Assembly (NCBI GenBank): GCA_947450345.1
Contig: CANFVD010000002.1
Location: forward strand, 1-64,000
Reading direction: 5' to 3'
Source of the DNA: Actinomycetota bacterium
Lineage (GTDB): Bacteria; Actinomycetota; Actinomycetes; Actinomycetales; Microbacteriaceae
DNA: 64,000 nucleotides
Shown here: one piece after another, positions 51,978-62,226 of the stretch
Position numbering within the stretch: position 1 is the first letter of the stretch
Layout of the letters: every line of letters begins with the position of its first letter
Notes under the pieces: generated by a model
Seen by the model: the letters and a program-made list of their open reading frames with translations, nothing else
What the model was told of the DNA's origin: nothing
The model's database searches: none
Program-made: the position numbers and the translations under genes

Positions 51978-53423
51978 ATGACCCCGAAAACGCCCTCCGT
52001 CACCGTCAGCAACTTAGGGCAGGTTGATTTAGAGAAGGCACCACCTCTTCGCAATTTTCGGGCCTGGCTGAAGTTCCGCTGGGTTCCCGTTGTGCTGACG
52101 ATCATCGCGCTAATCACCATGGGTACGACGATTTCCGGTCACTCCAAGGCAATGTCACCCATCGATGAGTGGGTGTACCTCGACTATCTCCAAAAGGTGC
52201 CGACACAGATCATGGTTCACCGCGGAGAGATAATGACTCAGGAAGCTCTCGGTTACTTGGCCTGCGATGGCCAAGCCCTGCAGGGTCGAATTTCTTATCT
52301 GAAATGCGACGGCGCCTACGATCGCATGCAGTTCCCTTACACCGGAATAAGTTCGGCCGATTCGTACACCCCGCTGTACTTCATCCCTACGTCATTGATT
52401 GGCTATGCGGCGCACTTTGTGACGGGCATCGATATCGTCGCCTCGTGGCGATGGGCAGACTCGTTGTGGCTTGTCGCCGGACTTCTCATGTTCCTTGCCC
52501 TCTTGCGGCTCTTCAAGGTACCCAACTTGGTGCAATTTGCGATGGGCATGCTCATCATTGGCTCACCCTTCAGCTACTGGACATATTCCTATGTCAGTAC
52601 CGATGCGCCGGCACTCCTCATGGGTGGAATGCTGCTGTACTTCGCTATCAAGTATCTGCGCGGTGAGATGAGAGCATGGCCCACCCTGGTGGCCAGCGTG
52701 GCCGCCGTCGCGCTCAAATTCCCCTTTGTTATGGGCGTCATGCTCGTCTCGTTGCTCTTTGTGGTCGAGTGGATTATTCGAGCACGCGATGCCGCGGGCG
52801 CTCAACGCCGGGTCTGGCGCACCATGTTCCAACGCAAAAACCTGGTGTTGCCCATGTGGGGCGTAATCAACATAGCCGCCGCAACACTCTTCGCGTTTGT
52901 CTGGCTACGGCTCGTCACACTGCTCGCCGTGTCAACAGAGGTGGCTGCTCAGGGCATCAACTATCGCTTCACGATTTTCGAAGCCATGCGCCTCATCGTG
53001 TCTTTCGGCCCAACGAGCCTGCTCCACAAACTGTCCACGCCAGACGCTGGTGGGTTCGATGCCATCCCCGTGCCCGCGCTGGCGGCGGCTCCTCTGGGAT
53101 GGATACTGATTGCCGGAATCCTGTCTGCCTTCTGGGGGCTCACGCGCAAATCGGAAAATCGAGCACTGACAATTTCGATTGCTATCGCTACGGTGACGTT
53201 TGGCATTATCTTGGCCGCCGTTATTCGCCTGACCCAGGGTTTCTATTTCCAGTTGGGGTCGCGTTACGTTGCGATTCTGAGCATCGGACTCCTCCTCATG
53301 GTGGCTCTGCAAATACGCAACAAGTGGGCCACGTGGATCATCATCGGCTACGGCGGATGCCTGGCCCTCTCTATGCCCGTGGCCTCGTATATCGTGACGT
53401 CCCTCGAGTGGGCGCACGGCTGA
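51978..53423 (+). CDS. Multi-TM GT-C-like membrane protein (paralogue A)
   Basis: About 10 TM; MSPIDEWVYLDYLQKVP early, GSPFSYWTYSYVSTDAPALLMGGMLLY in the middle; shared with the ORF at 54575-55918. Confidence 0.82.
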   Translation: MTPKTPSVTVSNLGQVDLEKAPPLRNFRAWLKFRWVPVVLTIIALITMGTTISGHSKAMSPIDEWVYLDYLQKVPTQIMVHRGEIMTQEALGYLACDGQALQGRISYLKCDGAYDRMQFPYTGISSADSYTPLYFIPTSLIGYAAHFVTGIDIVASWRWADSLWLVAGLLMFLALLRLFKVPNLVQFAMGMLIIGSPFSYWTYSYVSTDAPALLMGGMLLYFAIKYLRGEMRAWPTLVASVAAVALKFPFVMGVMLVSLLFVVEWIIRARDAAGAQRRVWRTMFQRKNLVLPMWGVINIAAATLFAFVWLRLVTLLAVSTEVAAQGINYRFTIFEAMRLIVSFGPTSLLHKLSTPDAGGFDAIPVPALAAAPLGWILIAGILSAFWGLTRKSENRALTISIAIATVTFGIILAAVIRLTQGFYFQLGSRYVAILSIGLLLMVALQIRNKWATWIIIGYGGCLALSMPVASYIVTSLEWAHG

Positions 53424-53433
53424 TGAGCTGGAA

Positions 53434-53799
53434 CTAGCCGCGGGGTCTAGAGCCACTCTCGTTACGCGATGCCTCTGAGAGGGCAAGCGCGCGGGCCAGC
53501 TGGGTCACTTCACGCTCCATCTGACGGTGGCGACGTGTCGTCGAGATGATGTTGCCGATGAGCACAACGACCATGCCATAGAGCAACAAGTCGGTTCCAC
53601 GACCCACACCCACAAGATTGGCCAGCGAGTTGAGCAGTTCGGGGTACGCAATCGCCACGATGGCCACTGCGAAGACGAGCACCAACGCGATGCGCCGCAC
53701 CGCAAGGTGTCGCGCACCCCTTCCCGGCAGCACGAGCATCACCGCAAAAATCACGAAGACGGCGATCAGAAGGATCTTTACCCACAGTTGAGAGTCCAT
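53434..53799 (-). CDS. DUF2304-like small membrane protein
   Basis: 121 aa: MDSQLWVKILLIAVFVIFAVMLVLP...GVGRGTDLLLYGMVVVLIGNIISTTRRHRQMEREVTQLARALAL; followed by a GT2. Confidence 0.85.
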   Translation of the reverse strand: MDSQLWVKILLIAVFVIFAVMLVLPGRGARHLAVRRIALVLVFAVAIVAIAYPELLNSLANLVGVGRGTDLLLYGMVVVLIGNIISTTRRHRQMEREVTQLARALALSEASRNESGSRPRG

Positions 53800-53808
53800 A
53801 GAGGTTCC

Positions 53809-54489
53809 TTACTTGAGGAAGAGATCGCTCAGAATGTTCACGGAGTTCCAGACCGATTGACCTTTGGACTTGGAGTACTCGGTGTACACAAGGTGAACCG
53901 GCATCTCTTCATAGCGCAGCTTGTTTCGGCCGATTTCGGAAACAATTTCAGACGCGTGCGCCATCCGGTTCTGGTCGATACGGATCACCTGGGCTGCTTT
54001 CCGCGACAGGGCACGCAAACCGTTGTGGGCATCGGTGAGCTTGACACCGGTCATGATGTTTTCAAACTTCACCGCCAGCTTGAGCACGACGACTTTGACA
54101 AAACCGGGCTTGGTTCTGTTGTCAAGAAAACGTGATCCCACGACGATGTCGAGGTCACCCTTGCTGAGTCTGGTCACCATGGCGAGGGCGTCATCGACCG
54201 AATGCTGGCCATCACTGTCGAAAGTGACAAAGAAGTCGGCGCCCTTCTGCGTCAGGGCAAAATCAAGTCCGGTCCGCAGTGCGGCCCCCTGGCCGAGATT
54301 GATGGGGTGTTGAACCACCACCGCACCGCCCAGTCGTGCCTCATTCGCAGAATCGTCGGAACTGCCGTCATCGACGCATACGATGTGAGGGAAAGTCTTC
54401 CGCGCCTCGGCAATGACTTCGCGCACCACCTGGGACTCGTTATACAGGGGAACGATGAGCCACGTGCGCGCGGCGAGCGATGCACTCAT
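53809..54489 (-). CDS. Dolichol-phosphate-mannose synthase-like GT2 (GacI-like)
   Basis: TWLIVPLYNESQVVREVIAEARKTFPHIVCVDDGSSDDSA, HPINLGQGAALRTGLDFAL, VTFDSDGQHSVDDALAMV; no C-terminal TM. Confidence 0.9.
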   Translation of the reverse strand: MSASLAARTWLIVPLYNESQVVREVIAEARKTFPHIVCVDDGSSDDSANEARLGGAVVVQHPINLGQGAALRTGLDFALTQKGADFFVTFDSDGQHSVDDALAMVTRLSKGDLDIVVGSRFLDNRTKPGFVKVVVLKLAVKFENIMTGVKLTDAHNGLRALSRKAAQVIRIDQNRMAHASEIVSEIGRNKLRYEEMPVHLVYTEYSKSKGQSVWNSVNILSDLFLK

Positions 54490-54574
54490 CAGTGCCCCTT
54501 TCGGTCCTCGTGACGTGCCGGAATGGTCCAAGTCTAGGGCACTCACACGGTGGCGCTCGGGAAAGCCGGCGGCC

Positions 54575-55918
54575 TTAGGGGGCGAGCGTCGCGAGGTAAC
54601 CCGCCAGCCATATTCCGAGGCCCAGCAGGCTGACGGCATACGCGATGATGGCGCCGTTGACCCACCGGTTGCGCAGGATGAGCCCGCCGCAGAGCAAGAA
54701 GGCGGGGAGGAGCACCGCACCGTAGCGAGAGGGGATTTGGTAGTAAAAGCCCACCGATGCAACCAGCATGAGGGCTAACGCTGGTGCGGCGAGGGCGCCA
54801 GCCGCGACCACCGAGGAGACGAGCGGCACCCAACGATCGGTCCGCGTCGCAACGAAGGCGGCGCCCAAGACACAAACCAGCGTCAACCAGCCCAGCGGTG
54901 CGTAAGCAAAGGCGGGCGTGTATTCGTTGATGGCACTGGCCGTGAGTGCTTGCGGAAGAAAGTTGGTCATCTGCATGAGAAGTTCGGAAATACTCAGAGG
55001 CGTCGCGATTCCTTGGTCCGGGCCTTGCGCGCTGATGGCCAGCACAACCGTGAGTCGATTCCACAACCAGGCACTCGCGAGGGAAAACGCGACAGCCGCG
55101 CCAGCCACCCAAACAAGCCGCCATGCCACAGGGCGGCTTTCGGACGCCAGGCGACGCCGGCGCCAATCGGAGACGAACTCAGCAAGCAGATAGAGGGCGG
55201 CCGCGGCGACGCCAACGATGGCGACCGACTTGACGAGGACGACAAGAACGGCCACGAGACCAAAGGCCCACCCAGGAGCTTCGCCTCGAACAACCCGCGT
55301 GGCCAGCAGAAAGAGCAACGCACCAGACAGAAAGAGCGGAGCATCCGTGCTCACATAGGTAAACGTCCACCACGCAAACGGTGACGCGACGAAAGCAAGA
55401 CCGAGGGCAAAGATGGTGAGGTCACGCGCCCCCCAGGACCGCAGGAGCTTAATGAACACGACGATGCCCGCGACGACCCACACCAGCGAAGACAGGCGCC
55501 ATCCGGTGATCTCACCGACGGGCAGCACGTGAGAAATGAGCCAGCCCACGCCGAAGGTGACATAAAAGTAAATCGGACTGTTGAGACTGGCCGTGGACAA
55601 GCCCTGATTCGGGAAGTCAGCCGGCACCGGTGTCTCGCCACAGGGCGTACCAATGGGACCGAACGGGCTCGTCCCGTGACAGGACATGAGAGTGAGCGTG
55701 TCAGGTCCCACCAGCTCGCCAGTAAAAACAAGGCCCTGCTGGGGAATCTTGAACAGGTAGTCGAGGTACACCCACTCATCGATGGGCGATGTTGCCAACG
55801 TGTGCATCAGCGTGACAGCTCCGAGGTAGACCACCGCTATGGCTACCAGTGCCACGAGTACCCACTGCTGCTGCCAGAACTGACGCGTGCGCACAGCGTC
55901 GACTGCCCGAGACATCAT
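54575..55918 (-). CDS. Multi-TM GT-C-like membrane protein (paralogue B)
   Basis: ATSPIDEWVYLDYLFKIP and ASPFAWWTFTYVSTDAPLFLSGALLFL match paralogue A; about 10 TM. Start uncertain (MMSRAVDAV chosen). Confidence 0.8.
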   Translation of the reverse strand: MMSRAVDAVRTRQFWQQQWVLVALVAIAVVYLGAVTLMHTLATSPIDEWVYLDYLFKIPQQGLVFTGELVGPDTLTLMSCHGTSPFGPIGTPCGETPVPADFPNQGLSTASLNSPIYFYVTFGVGWLISHVLPVGEITGWRLSSLVWVVAGIVVFIKLLRSWGARDLTIFALGLAFVASPFAWWTFTYVSTDAPLFLSGALLFLLATRVVRGEAPGWAFGLVAVLVVLVKSVAIVGVAAAALYLLAEFVSDWRRRRLASESRPVAWRLVWVAGAAVAFSLASAWLWNRLTVVLAISAQGPDQGIATPLSISELLMQMTNFLPQALTASAINEYTPAFAYAPLGWLTLVCVLGAAFVATRTDRWVPLVSSVVAAGALAAPALALMLVASVGFYYQIPSRYGAVLLPAFLLCGGLILRNRWVNGAIIAYAVSLLGLGIWLAGYLATLAP

Positions 55919-56072
55919 GACCCTCACGCGTCGAACCGAAACCTCTCTCCGCACATCGTCACCCAGCACGACTGACGATGCCGACTCACCAGCAGACACC
56001 ACCGGTGTCACCTGCAAGACTAGAGGCATCACATCGGACACGCTCCGAAGCAGCCGACGAAGGGATGCCCCC

Positions 56073-56852
56073 ATGGATCGCATCATCATCACCGAACACG
56101 AGCACGTTCTCGAGATGCGACTCAATCGGGCCGACAAACGAAACGCTGCCGACATGGAACTCCTGCAGCAGTTGGCCGTTGCCTTTGGGCGCCTCAACAG
56201 TGACCCCAACATGAGAGTGGGGCTCGTGACCGCCGAAGGTGACCACTTCACGGGGGGTCTTGATCTGGCTGACGTGGGCAAGCACATGGGGGCCGATGGC
56301 CTCAGTTACGTGCCCGATGGCGGGCTCGATCCCTGGGGCATTCACACTGCGCAGGTAGCAAAGCCTGTCGTTGTTGCCGCGAAAGGCACGTGCTACACGC
56401 TCGGCATCGAACTGATCCTGGCGGCCGATGTCGCCGTAGCCGCTCACGGAACGCGCTTTGCCCAGCTCGAGGTGCAGCGGGGCATCCTGCCGTTCGGCGG
56501 CGCCACCCTGCGCTTTGCCGAGCGCTGCGGATGGGGCAACGCTATGCGCTGGATGTTGACCGGTGAGACGTTTGACGACGTGGAGGCACACCGCATCGGT
56601 CTCGTTCAGGAGACGTGCGCGGCCGAGGACGTGGACGCGCGCGCGCGCGCGCTGGCTCAGTCCATCGCTCAGGCGGCGCCACTGGCCGTGGCCGCAACCC
56701 TGGCCAATGCCCGGCTGGCTCGCGCAGCGGGTCACTCGGAAGCGCGCGCCCGCCTGCAGCCCGAACTTATGCGCCTGATGGCGTCGAACGACGCCAAAAA
56801 GGGGTTCGTGGCTTTTGCGACGCGTCAGCAGGCGATTTTTTCCGGCGACTAG
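56073..56852 (+). CDS. Enoyl-CoA hydratase/isomerase (crotonase) family
   Basis: MDRIIITEHEHVLEMRLNRADKRNAADMELLQQL, GLVTAEGDHFTGGLDLADV, PVVVAAKGTCYTLGIELILAADVAVAA, GILPFGGATLRF. Confidence 0.93.
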   Translation: MDRIIITEHEHVLEMRLNRADKRNAADMELLQQLAVAFGRLNSDPNMRVGLVTAEGDHFTGGLDLADVGKHMGADGLSYVPDGGLDPWGIHTAQVAKPVVVAAKGTCYTLGIELILAADVAVAAHGTRFAQLEVQRGILPFGGATLRFAERCGWGNAMRWMLTGETFDDVEAHRIGLVQETCAAEDVDARARALAQSIAQAAPLAVAATLANARLARAAGHSEARARLQPELMRLMASNDAKKGFVAFATRQQAIFSGD

Positions 56853-57429
56853 GCGTCAGGGTTTTCTGCAGCGTGATGGTTCCCAGAGACCGGTTGAACT
56901 TGTAACCCACGCCGCCCATGCGTCCTACCTCCTGAAACCCCAACTCAAGATGCAGCTTGATGCTCGCCTCGGCGCCCGAATCCGAAATGACCGCAATCAT
57001 GGTGCGAAGCCCCGCCTCTTCGCTTGCGTCCACGAGCGCGCGCAGCAACGCGGCCCCCAGACCTTTTCGCGTAGCGGCCGGGCGGAGGTAGATGGCGTCT
57101 TCCACGGTGAACCGATATCCGGACTTGGGGCGCCACGGCTGCACAAGTGCGTAACCCAGGACCTGATTGCTGGGCGAGACTGCGACCAAGATCGGATGCC
57201 CCAATTTCTTGAGGAAGGCAAACTTCGCGCGCCAAGCCTTGATGCTCATGGGCCGCTCGTCGAATGTCACTACGCTGTTACTGACGTAGTGGTTGTAAAT
57301 CTCCCGGACGTCGGGGATGTCGTTCGGTTCTGCGGGTCGAATCTCGAACGCAAAGGGTGGCTCGGAACTCTCGGGGCGGCGAAGGTGCGCCGGTAGTTGG
57401 CGTGGCTTCTGGTATTCAGATTCGAGCAC
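56767..57429 (-). CDS. GNAT N-acetyltransferase (phosphinothricin acetyltransferase-like)
   Basis: FEIRPAEPNDIPDVREIYNHYVSNSVVTFDERPMS, YLRPAATRKGLGAALLRALVDASEEAGLRTMIAVI, LHLELGFQEVGRMGGVGYKF. Confidence 0.9.
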   Translation of the reverse strand: MLESEYQKPRQLPAHLRRPESSEPPFAFEIRPAEPNDIPDVREIYNHYVSNSVVTFDERPMSIKAWRAKFAFLKKLGHPILVAVSPSNQVLGYALVQPWRPKSGYRFTVEDAIYLRPAATRKGLGAALLRALVDASEEAGLRTMIAVISDSGAEASIKLHLELGFQEVGRMGGVGYKFNRSLGTITLQKTLTPSRRKKSPADASQKPRTPFWRRSTPSGA

Positions 57430-57488
57430 ACAGTTACGCTACTTCAGAGAACGCTTTTTCCTCGACCCTCTCCACGCAAAGGACACCC

Positions 57489-58823
57489 GTGAGTCACAAC
57501 GTCACCGTCATCGGAACAGGTTACGTGGGATTGGTCACCGGCGCCTGCTTGGCAGACCTCGGTCACCACGTCGTCTGCCTCGACGTGGATGCTGCCCGTG
57601 TGGCAAAACTGCAAGCCGGCGAAATCCCCATCTACGAACCAGGTCTTGACGACGTGGTCGCTCGGGGAATCAGTTCTGGGCGACTCGCATTCACTACTGA
57701 CGTTGCTGCGGCCACCGAACACGGCGACTACCAGATGATTGCCGTGGGCACTCCTCAGTCGGAAGACGGAGCCGCCAACGTGTCCTTCGTCTACACGGCT
57801 GCCCGCAATATCGGCGCACACATCACCCGTCCCGTGATCGTGATTGACAAGAGCACCGTGCCGGTCGGCACCGGCGACCAGGTTCGTGACCTCATCGCCG
57901 CGGAACTCACGGCCCGCGGTGTCGACTATTCCGTTTCGGTGGTATCTAATCCCGAGTTCCTTAAAGAGGGCGCGGCCATTGACGACTTGATGCACCCCGA
58001 TCGAATCGTGGTGGGAGTGAGCGATTCCGCGAGCGCCGAGAAGATGGCGTCCCTTTACGCCGGACTCATGGACTCCCCCGACCGAATGCTCATCACAGAT
58101 GTGCGCTCTGCGGAACTCATCAAATACGCGGCCAATGCCATGCTGGCCACGCGCATCAGCTTTATGAATGAACTCGCGCGCCTGGCCGAACTGCTCGATG
58201 CCAACATCGATGACGTCAAGCTCGGCATGGGAAGCGACGTTCGCATCGGACCCAAGTTCCTCAACGCGGGTGCCGGGTACGGTGGTTCCTGTTTTCCCAA
58301 AGACGTGCAGGCTCTCATTCACACGGCTCAGTCGAACGGTATGGGCGGACTACGCATTCTGGAAGCCGTCGAAGAGGTCAACACCAGCCAGAAAACCTAC
58401 CTGCTGGAGAAGCTTGAACGTGAGTTTCCCGACGTCTCGGCGCTCACCGTTGCGGTCTGGGGCCTTGCGTTCAAGCCACACACCGATGACGTTCGCGAAG
58501 CAACGAGTGTCACCCTCTTGTCGCGTCTCGTCAATCGGGCCGCTCGCATCCAGGCGTTCGATCCCGTGGCGACCGAAGCCTTCCAGAACTACACGCACCT
58601 GCCATCGGTGATTTACACGGACACTGCCGAGGCCGCCCTCGAGGGCGCTGACGTCTTGCTCATTTTGACCGAATGGCCCGAGTTCTCGGCTGTCGACCCA
58701 CGCATGTTCGCCGCAAAACTGGCGCGCAAGACAATCTTTGATGGTCGCAACATCTTTACCCTCCCCGCGATGGAAAAAGCGGGAGTCACCTACCACTCGA
58801 TTGGACGTCCCACCGTTGGCTAA
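57489..58823 (+). CDS. ugd: UDP-glucose 6-dehydrogenase
   Basis: GTG start; [70 protein letters not shown]. Confidence 0.96.
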   Translation: MSHNVTVIGTGYVGLVTGACLADLGHHVVCLDVDAARVAKLQAGEIPIYEPGLDDVVARGISSGRLAFTTDVAAATEHGDYQMIAVGTPQSEDGAANVSFVYTAARNIGAHITRPVIVIDKSTVPVGTGDQVRDLIAAELTARGVDYSVSVVSNPEFLKEGAAIDDLMHPDRIVVGVSDSASAEKMASLYAGLMDSPDRMLITDVRSAELIKYAANAMLATRISFMNELARLAELLDANIDDVKLGMGSDVRIGPKFLNAGAGYGGSCFPKDVQALIHTAQSNGMGGLRILEAVEEVNTSQKTYLLEKLEREFPDVSALTVAVWGLAFKPHTDDVREATSVTLLSRLVNRAARIQAFDPVATEAFQNYTHLPSVIYTDTAEAALEGADVLLILTEWPEFSAVDPRMFAAKLARKTIFDGRNIFTLPAMEKAGVTYHSIGRPTVG

Positions 58824-59754
58824 GCGCATCCTGATTACCGGTGGTGCGGGATTTCTCGGTTCGCACCTGAGTGACCGCCTGATTGAGGCCGGACACGAGG
58901 TGCTCTGCGTCGATAACTTCTACACCGGGCGGCGCGACAACATCGCCCACCTGCTGCAACATCCTCGCTTCGAGCTGTTGCGTCACGACGTGAGTTTTCC
59001 GCTCTTCGTGGAGGTGGACGCCATCTACAACCTGGCCTGCCCCGCCTCGCCGATTCATTACCAACGGGACCCCGTGCAGACCACGAAGACGAGCGTGCTC
59101 GGTGCCATCAACATGCTGGGCTTGGCCAAGCGCCTCAACGTGCCCATCATGCAGGCGTCAACGTCTGAGGTCTACGGCGACCCCACGGTTCACCCACAAT
59201 CCGAGGAATATTGGGGCAACGTCAACCCCATCGGAATTCGGAGCTGCTACGACGAGGGCAAGCGTGCCGCCGAAACCCTGTTCTTCGACTACCGGCGTCA
59301 GCACGATCTACCCATCAAGGTGGTTCGTATCTTCAACACGTACGGCCCGCGCATGGACCCGGCCGATGGCCGTGTGGTCTCCAACTTCATTGTTCAGGCA
59401 CTCACGGGGGGAAACATCACCGTTTACGGTGACGGTTCCCAGACGCGCAGCTTTTGCTACGTCGACGATCTCATTCGTGGATTCATGGCGATCATGGATA
59501 CCGCGCATGAGGTCACTGGGCCTCTCAATGTTGGTAACCCGAACGAGTTCACCATCAAACAGCTTGCCGAACTCGTTGTGGCGAAAACGGGATCCTCGTC
59601 AAGGATTGATTACCTTCCGCTCCCCTCGGATGACCCCAAGCAACGTCAGCCCGACATTGCCCAAGCCACAGCCGTATTGGATTGGACTCCCACGGTCGAA
59701 CTAAACGAAGGACTCGACTCGACCATCGATTACTTCCGGTCGATTGTGGCCTAA
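58816..59754 (+). CDS. UDP-glucuronate decarboxylase-like NAD-dependent epimerase (UXS)
   Basis: TTG start; [100 protein letters not shown]. Confidence 0.93.
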   Translation: MAKRILITGGAGFLGSHLSDRLIEAGHEVLCVDNFYTGRRDNIAHLLQHPRFELLRHDVSFPLFVEVDAIYNLACPASPIHYQRDPVQTTKTSVLGAINMLGLAKRLNVPIMQASTSEVYGDPTVHPQSEEYWGNVNPIGIRSCYDEGKRAAETLFFDYRRQHDLPIKVVRIFNTYGPRMDPADGRVVSNFIVQALTGGNITVYGDGSQTRSFCYVDDLIRGFMAIMDTAHEVTGPLNVGNPNEFTIKQLAELVVAKTGSSSRIDYLPLPSDDPKQRQPDIAQATAVLDWTPTVELNEGLDSTIDYFRSIVA

Positions 59755-60398
59755 AGCGACCAGTCGATGGGGTTACGCCCCAGGCGACCAAGTTCCTGGT
59801 TTGCCCAGCTAAACGGCCGCGATCCGAAGAAGCCCCGATAGGCCGATAGCGGACTTGGGTGGGCCGATCTCAGCACGGGCACGGTCCCGAGATCGGCCGA
59901 CAACCGAGCGGCGGGGTTACCCCAGAGAACAGCAACGAATCCCGGGGAGGCACGGACCAGTTCGCGCACGACCGCCGCGGTGATGCCCTCCCAGCCACGA
60001 CCACGGTGCGAACCGGCAGCACCTGGGTTGACCGTGAGGACGCGATTCAGCAACAACACGCCCTGATCAGTCCACGGCGTGAGATCTCCCGAAGGTGGTG
60101 GGGGCATCGCGAGGTCGGCACTCAACTCAGCAAAGATGTTGCGCAGGCTGGCGGGCACGGGCGAGACCTCGGCCGTCACCGAAAAGGCCAACCCTGCGGC
60201 GTGCCCGGGAGTCGGGTACGGATCTTGTCCCAGGATCAACACGCGAACGTCGGGCACGGGGATCGAGAGTGCTCGCATGACGAGATGCACCGCTGGGAGA
60301 AATTCCCGGCCCGCAGCGCGCTCGGCGTTCAGAAATCCAACGATGTCGGCGAGCACGTTCCCCTGATCCGCCAGACACGCGCGCCACGACTCATGCAC
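59751..60398 (-). CDS. ung: Uracil-DNA glycosylase, family 1
   Basis: [81 protein letters not shown] start, slightly uncertain. Confidence 0.95.
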   Translation of the reverse strand: MHESWRACLADQGNVLADIVGFLNAERAAGREFLPAVHLVMRALSIPVPDVRVLILGQDPYPTPGHAAGLAFSVTAEVSPVPASLRNIFAELSADLAMPPPPSGDLTPWTDQGVLLLNRVLTVNPGAAGSHRGRGWEGITAAVVRELVRASPGFVAVLWGNPAARLSADLGTVPVLRSAHPSPLSAYRGFFGSRPFSWANQELGRLGRNPIDWSL

Positions 60399-60414
60399 CG
60401 GCGCGAGCAGATCG

Positions 60415-61137
60415 TCACTCGTGATGATGGCGGGATTCCTCAGAGCGTTTGTGTGCTTGCTGGACTCTGTCCGTGAGGTAAGAAATTACCGTCGCCGTCG
60501 TGGCACCGACAATCACCATTCCGCCCAGCATCAATGCGACGGCGTAGATGCGTCCGGGCACAGTCACCGGGACCATGTCGCCGTACCCGACCGTGGAAAT
60601 GGTCTCCATGGCCCACCAGACGGCGTCGCCGTAATTTGTGATGCTCGCGCCCGGGGCGTGACGTTCCGCGGCGAACACGGCCAAAGAGATCACGAAGATG
60701 AACATGATCACGGCCGATCCCGCATAGGCCACGATGCGCGCGCGCAGCGACGAACCGGTGCGGCCACGAAACCACTTAAGCCGTCTGAGGTAGACCAGCA
60801 GCAAAAACGGGCGCATAAAGGGAATCACCATCGAGGTCATATCAAGAATGTTCTTGCGAACGAATTGCCGTCGATTGCTGGCCAAACTCAACCGCACAAA
60901 ATAGTCAACGATGAAGACGACCCAGATGCTCACCAACAAATACGCCAGCACAATGGTGATGATGTTGGAGAACATCAGGTCGTCAAGAATGAGCACCGAG
61001 TAGGCGAGCAAAAAGATGAACGACAGGAAGATCATGGGCAACGTCGTCCAGCGCTCGTAGGCTACTTCTCCGGCACTGCGCGGGTCGGAAACGCGCTCAC
61101 CCTGGGAGTTCAGAACCGTCCGACGCACCTGAGCCAT
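60415..61137 (-). CDS. 6-TM-like potassium channel protein
   Basis: Selectivity filter WWAMETISTVGYGDMVPVT preceded by several TM segments; MAQVRRTV start chosen. Confidence 0.88.
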   Translation of the reverse strand: MAQVRRTVLNSQGERVSDPRSAGEVAYERWTTLPMIFLSFIFLLAYSVLILDDLMFSNIITIVLAYLLVSIWVVFIVDYFVRLSLASNRRQFVRKNILDMTSMVIPFMRPFLLLVYLRRLKWFRGRTGSSLRARIVAYAGSAVIMFIFVISLAVFAAERHAPGASITNYGDAVWWAMETISTVGYGDMVPVTVPGRIYAVALMLGGMVIVGATTATVISYLTDRVQQAHKRSEESRHHHE

Positions 61138-61200
61138 AGAACCAGCGTAGCCACTGACTGTGGGTAGCATGAGGAATACCCCCTGCAGAATTGGATACAC

Positions 61201-62226
61201 GTGCGCAACGACAACGACCTCGGGGCAATCAGCGTTGTCATGCCTGCCTTTAACGCCGAGGCAACAATCCTCCGGGCCATTCGCAGCGTTCAGAATCAAA
61301 CGTTTGCGAATTGGACTTTGACGATTGTCGACGACGGGTCGACCGACGCGACATCTGAAACGGTTCGCACGTATCTCAGCGCCAACCCCGACGTGAGGGT
61401 TCGGTTAGACACCCTTCCGGCAAACGTGGGTGTGGCCGAAGCGAGAAATATTGGGATTGCCAGCAGCTCAGGCGAATGGCTGGTGTTCTGTGACGCGGAC
61501 GATGAAATGTATGAATCGCATCTTGCGAACCTCATGAGCGCACTTTCGGATGACGTCGACATGGTCGTTTGTGGGCGGACAGTCGTCCTTCCTGATGGCT
61601 CCGAACAAGACAAACACTCGCTCGCCGTGGGCAACTTTTCGGGGGCTGAAGCCACGCGCCTCTCGATGAGTGACCGGCTCAGCCCCTTCCCTTGGGACCG
61701 CCTCGTGAGACGAAGCCTCTTTTCCAATCTGGGGTACCCGAAGGGTGCGATTCGCTTCGAAGACATGATGACGAACATTGTGCTGTGTTCGAAATCGCGA
61801 CGGGTCGTGTCGATTGCCGAGAGGGGCATCCGGTACTTCGTTACGGGCGGATCGATCACGTGGGGCAACGTTTATTCACTCGCGGACACTCAGGTCGCCT
61901 GGGACTACATGATGTCGCACCTTCCGGAGTCACTCACGACCGGGCGATATCGCGCGTCTCTCGGATGCGCACGCACAATCGTCGCCCTCCTTATTGGGCA
62001 AACCGCTCTCGTTCGTGACGCACCATCGGCTCCTGAGGAACGTCGCTTGTTGGTCAAGCAAACCGTGGCCGAGTGCCGTGCACACATCAGAGCTGTCGAC
62101 ATTTTTCATAGCTTCGGAGCGAACCCCACGATTGCATCCGCCGCGCTGCTCTTCAAGACGGTCCCCTGCCTATACGCACGGCTATACCGGCGCTACGTGG
62201 CATCCTCTTACGCCGTCGAGGGGTAG
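61201..62226 (+). CDS. Glycosyltransferase family 2
   Basis: ISVVMPAFNAEATILRAIRSVQNQTFANWTLTIVDDGSTDAT, VGVAEARNIGIASSSGEWLVFCDADDEM. Confidence 0.92.
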   Translation: MRNDNDLGAISVVMPAFNAEATILRAIRSVQNQTFANWTLTIVDDGSTDATSETVRTYLSANPDVRVRLDTLPANVGVAEARNIGIASSSGEWLVFCDADDEMYESHLANLMSALSDDVDMVVCGRTVVLPDGSEQDKHSLAVGNFSGAEATRLSMSDRLSPFPWDRLVRRSLFSNLGYPKGAIRFEDMMTNIVLCSKSRRVVSIAERGIRYFVTGGSITWGNVYSLADTQVAWDYMMSHLPESLTTGRYRASLGCARTIVALLIGQTALVRDAPSAPEERRLLVKQTVAECRAHIRAVDIFHSFGANPTIASAALLFKTVPCLYARLYRRYVASSYAVEG

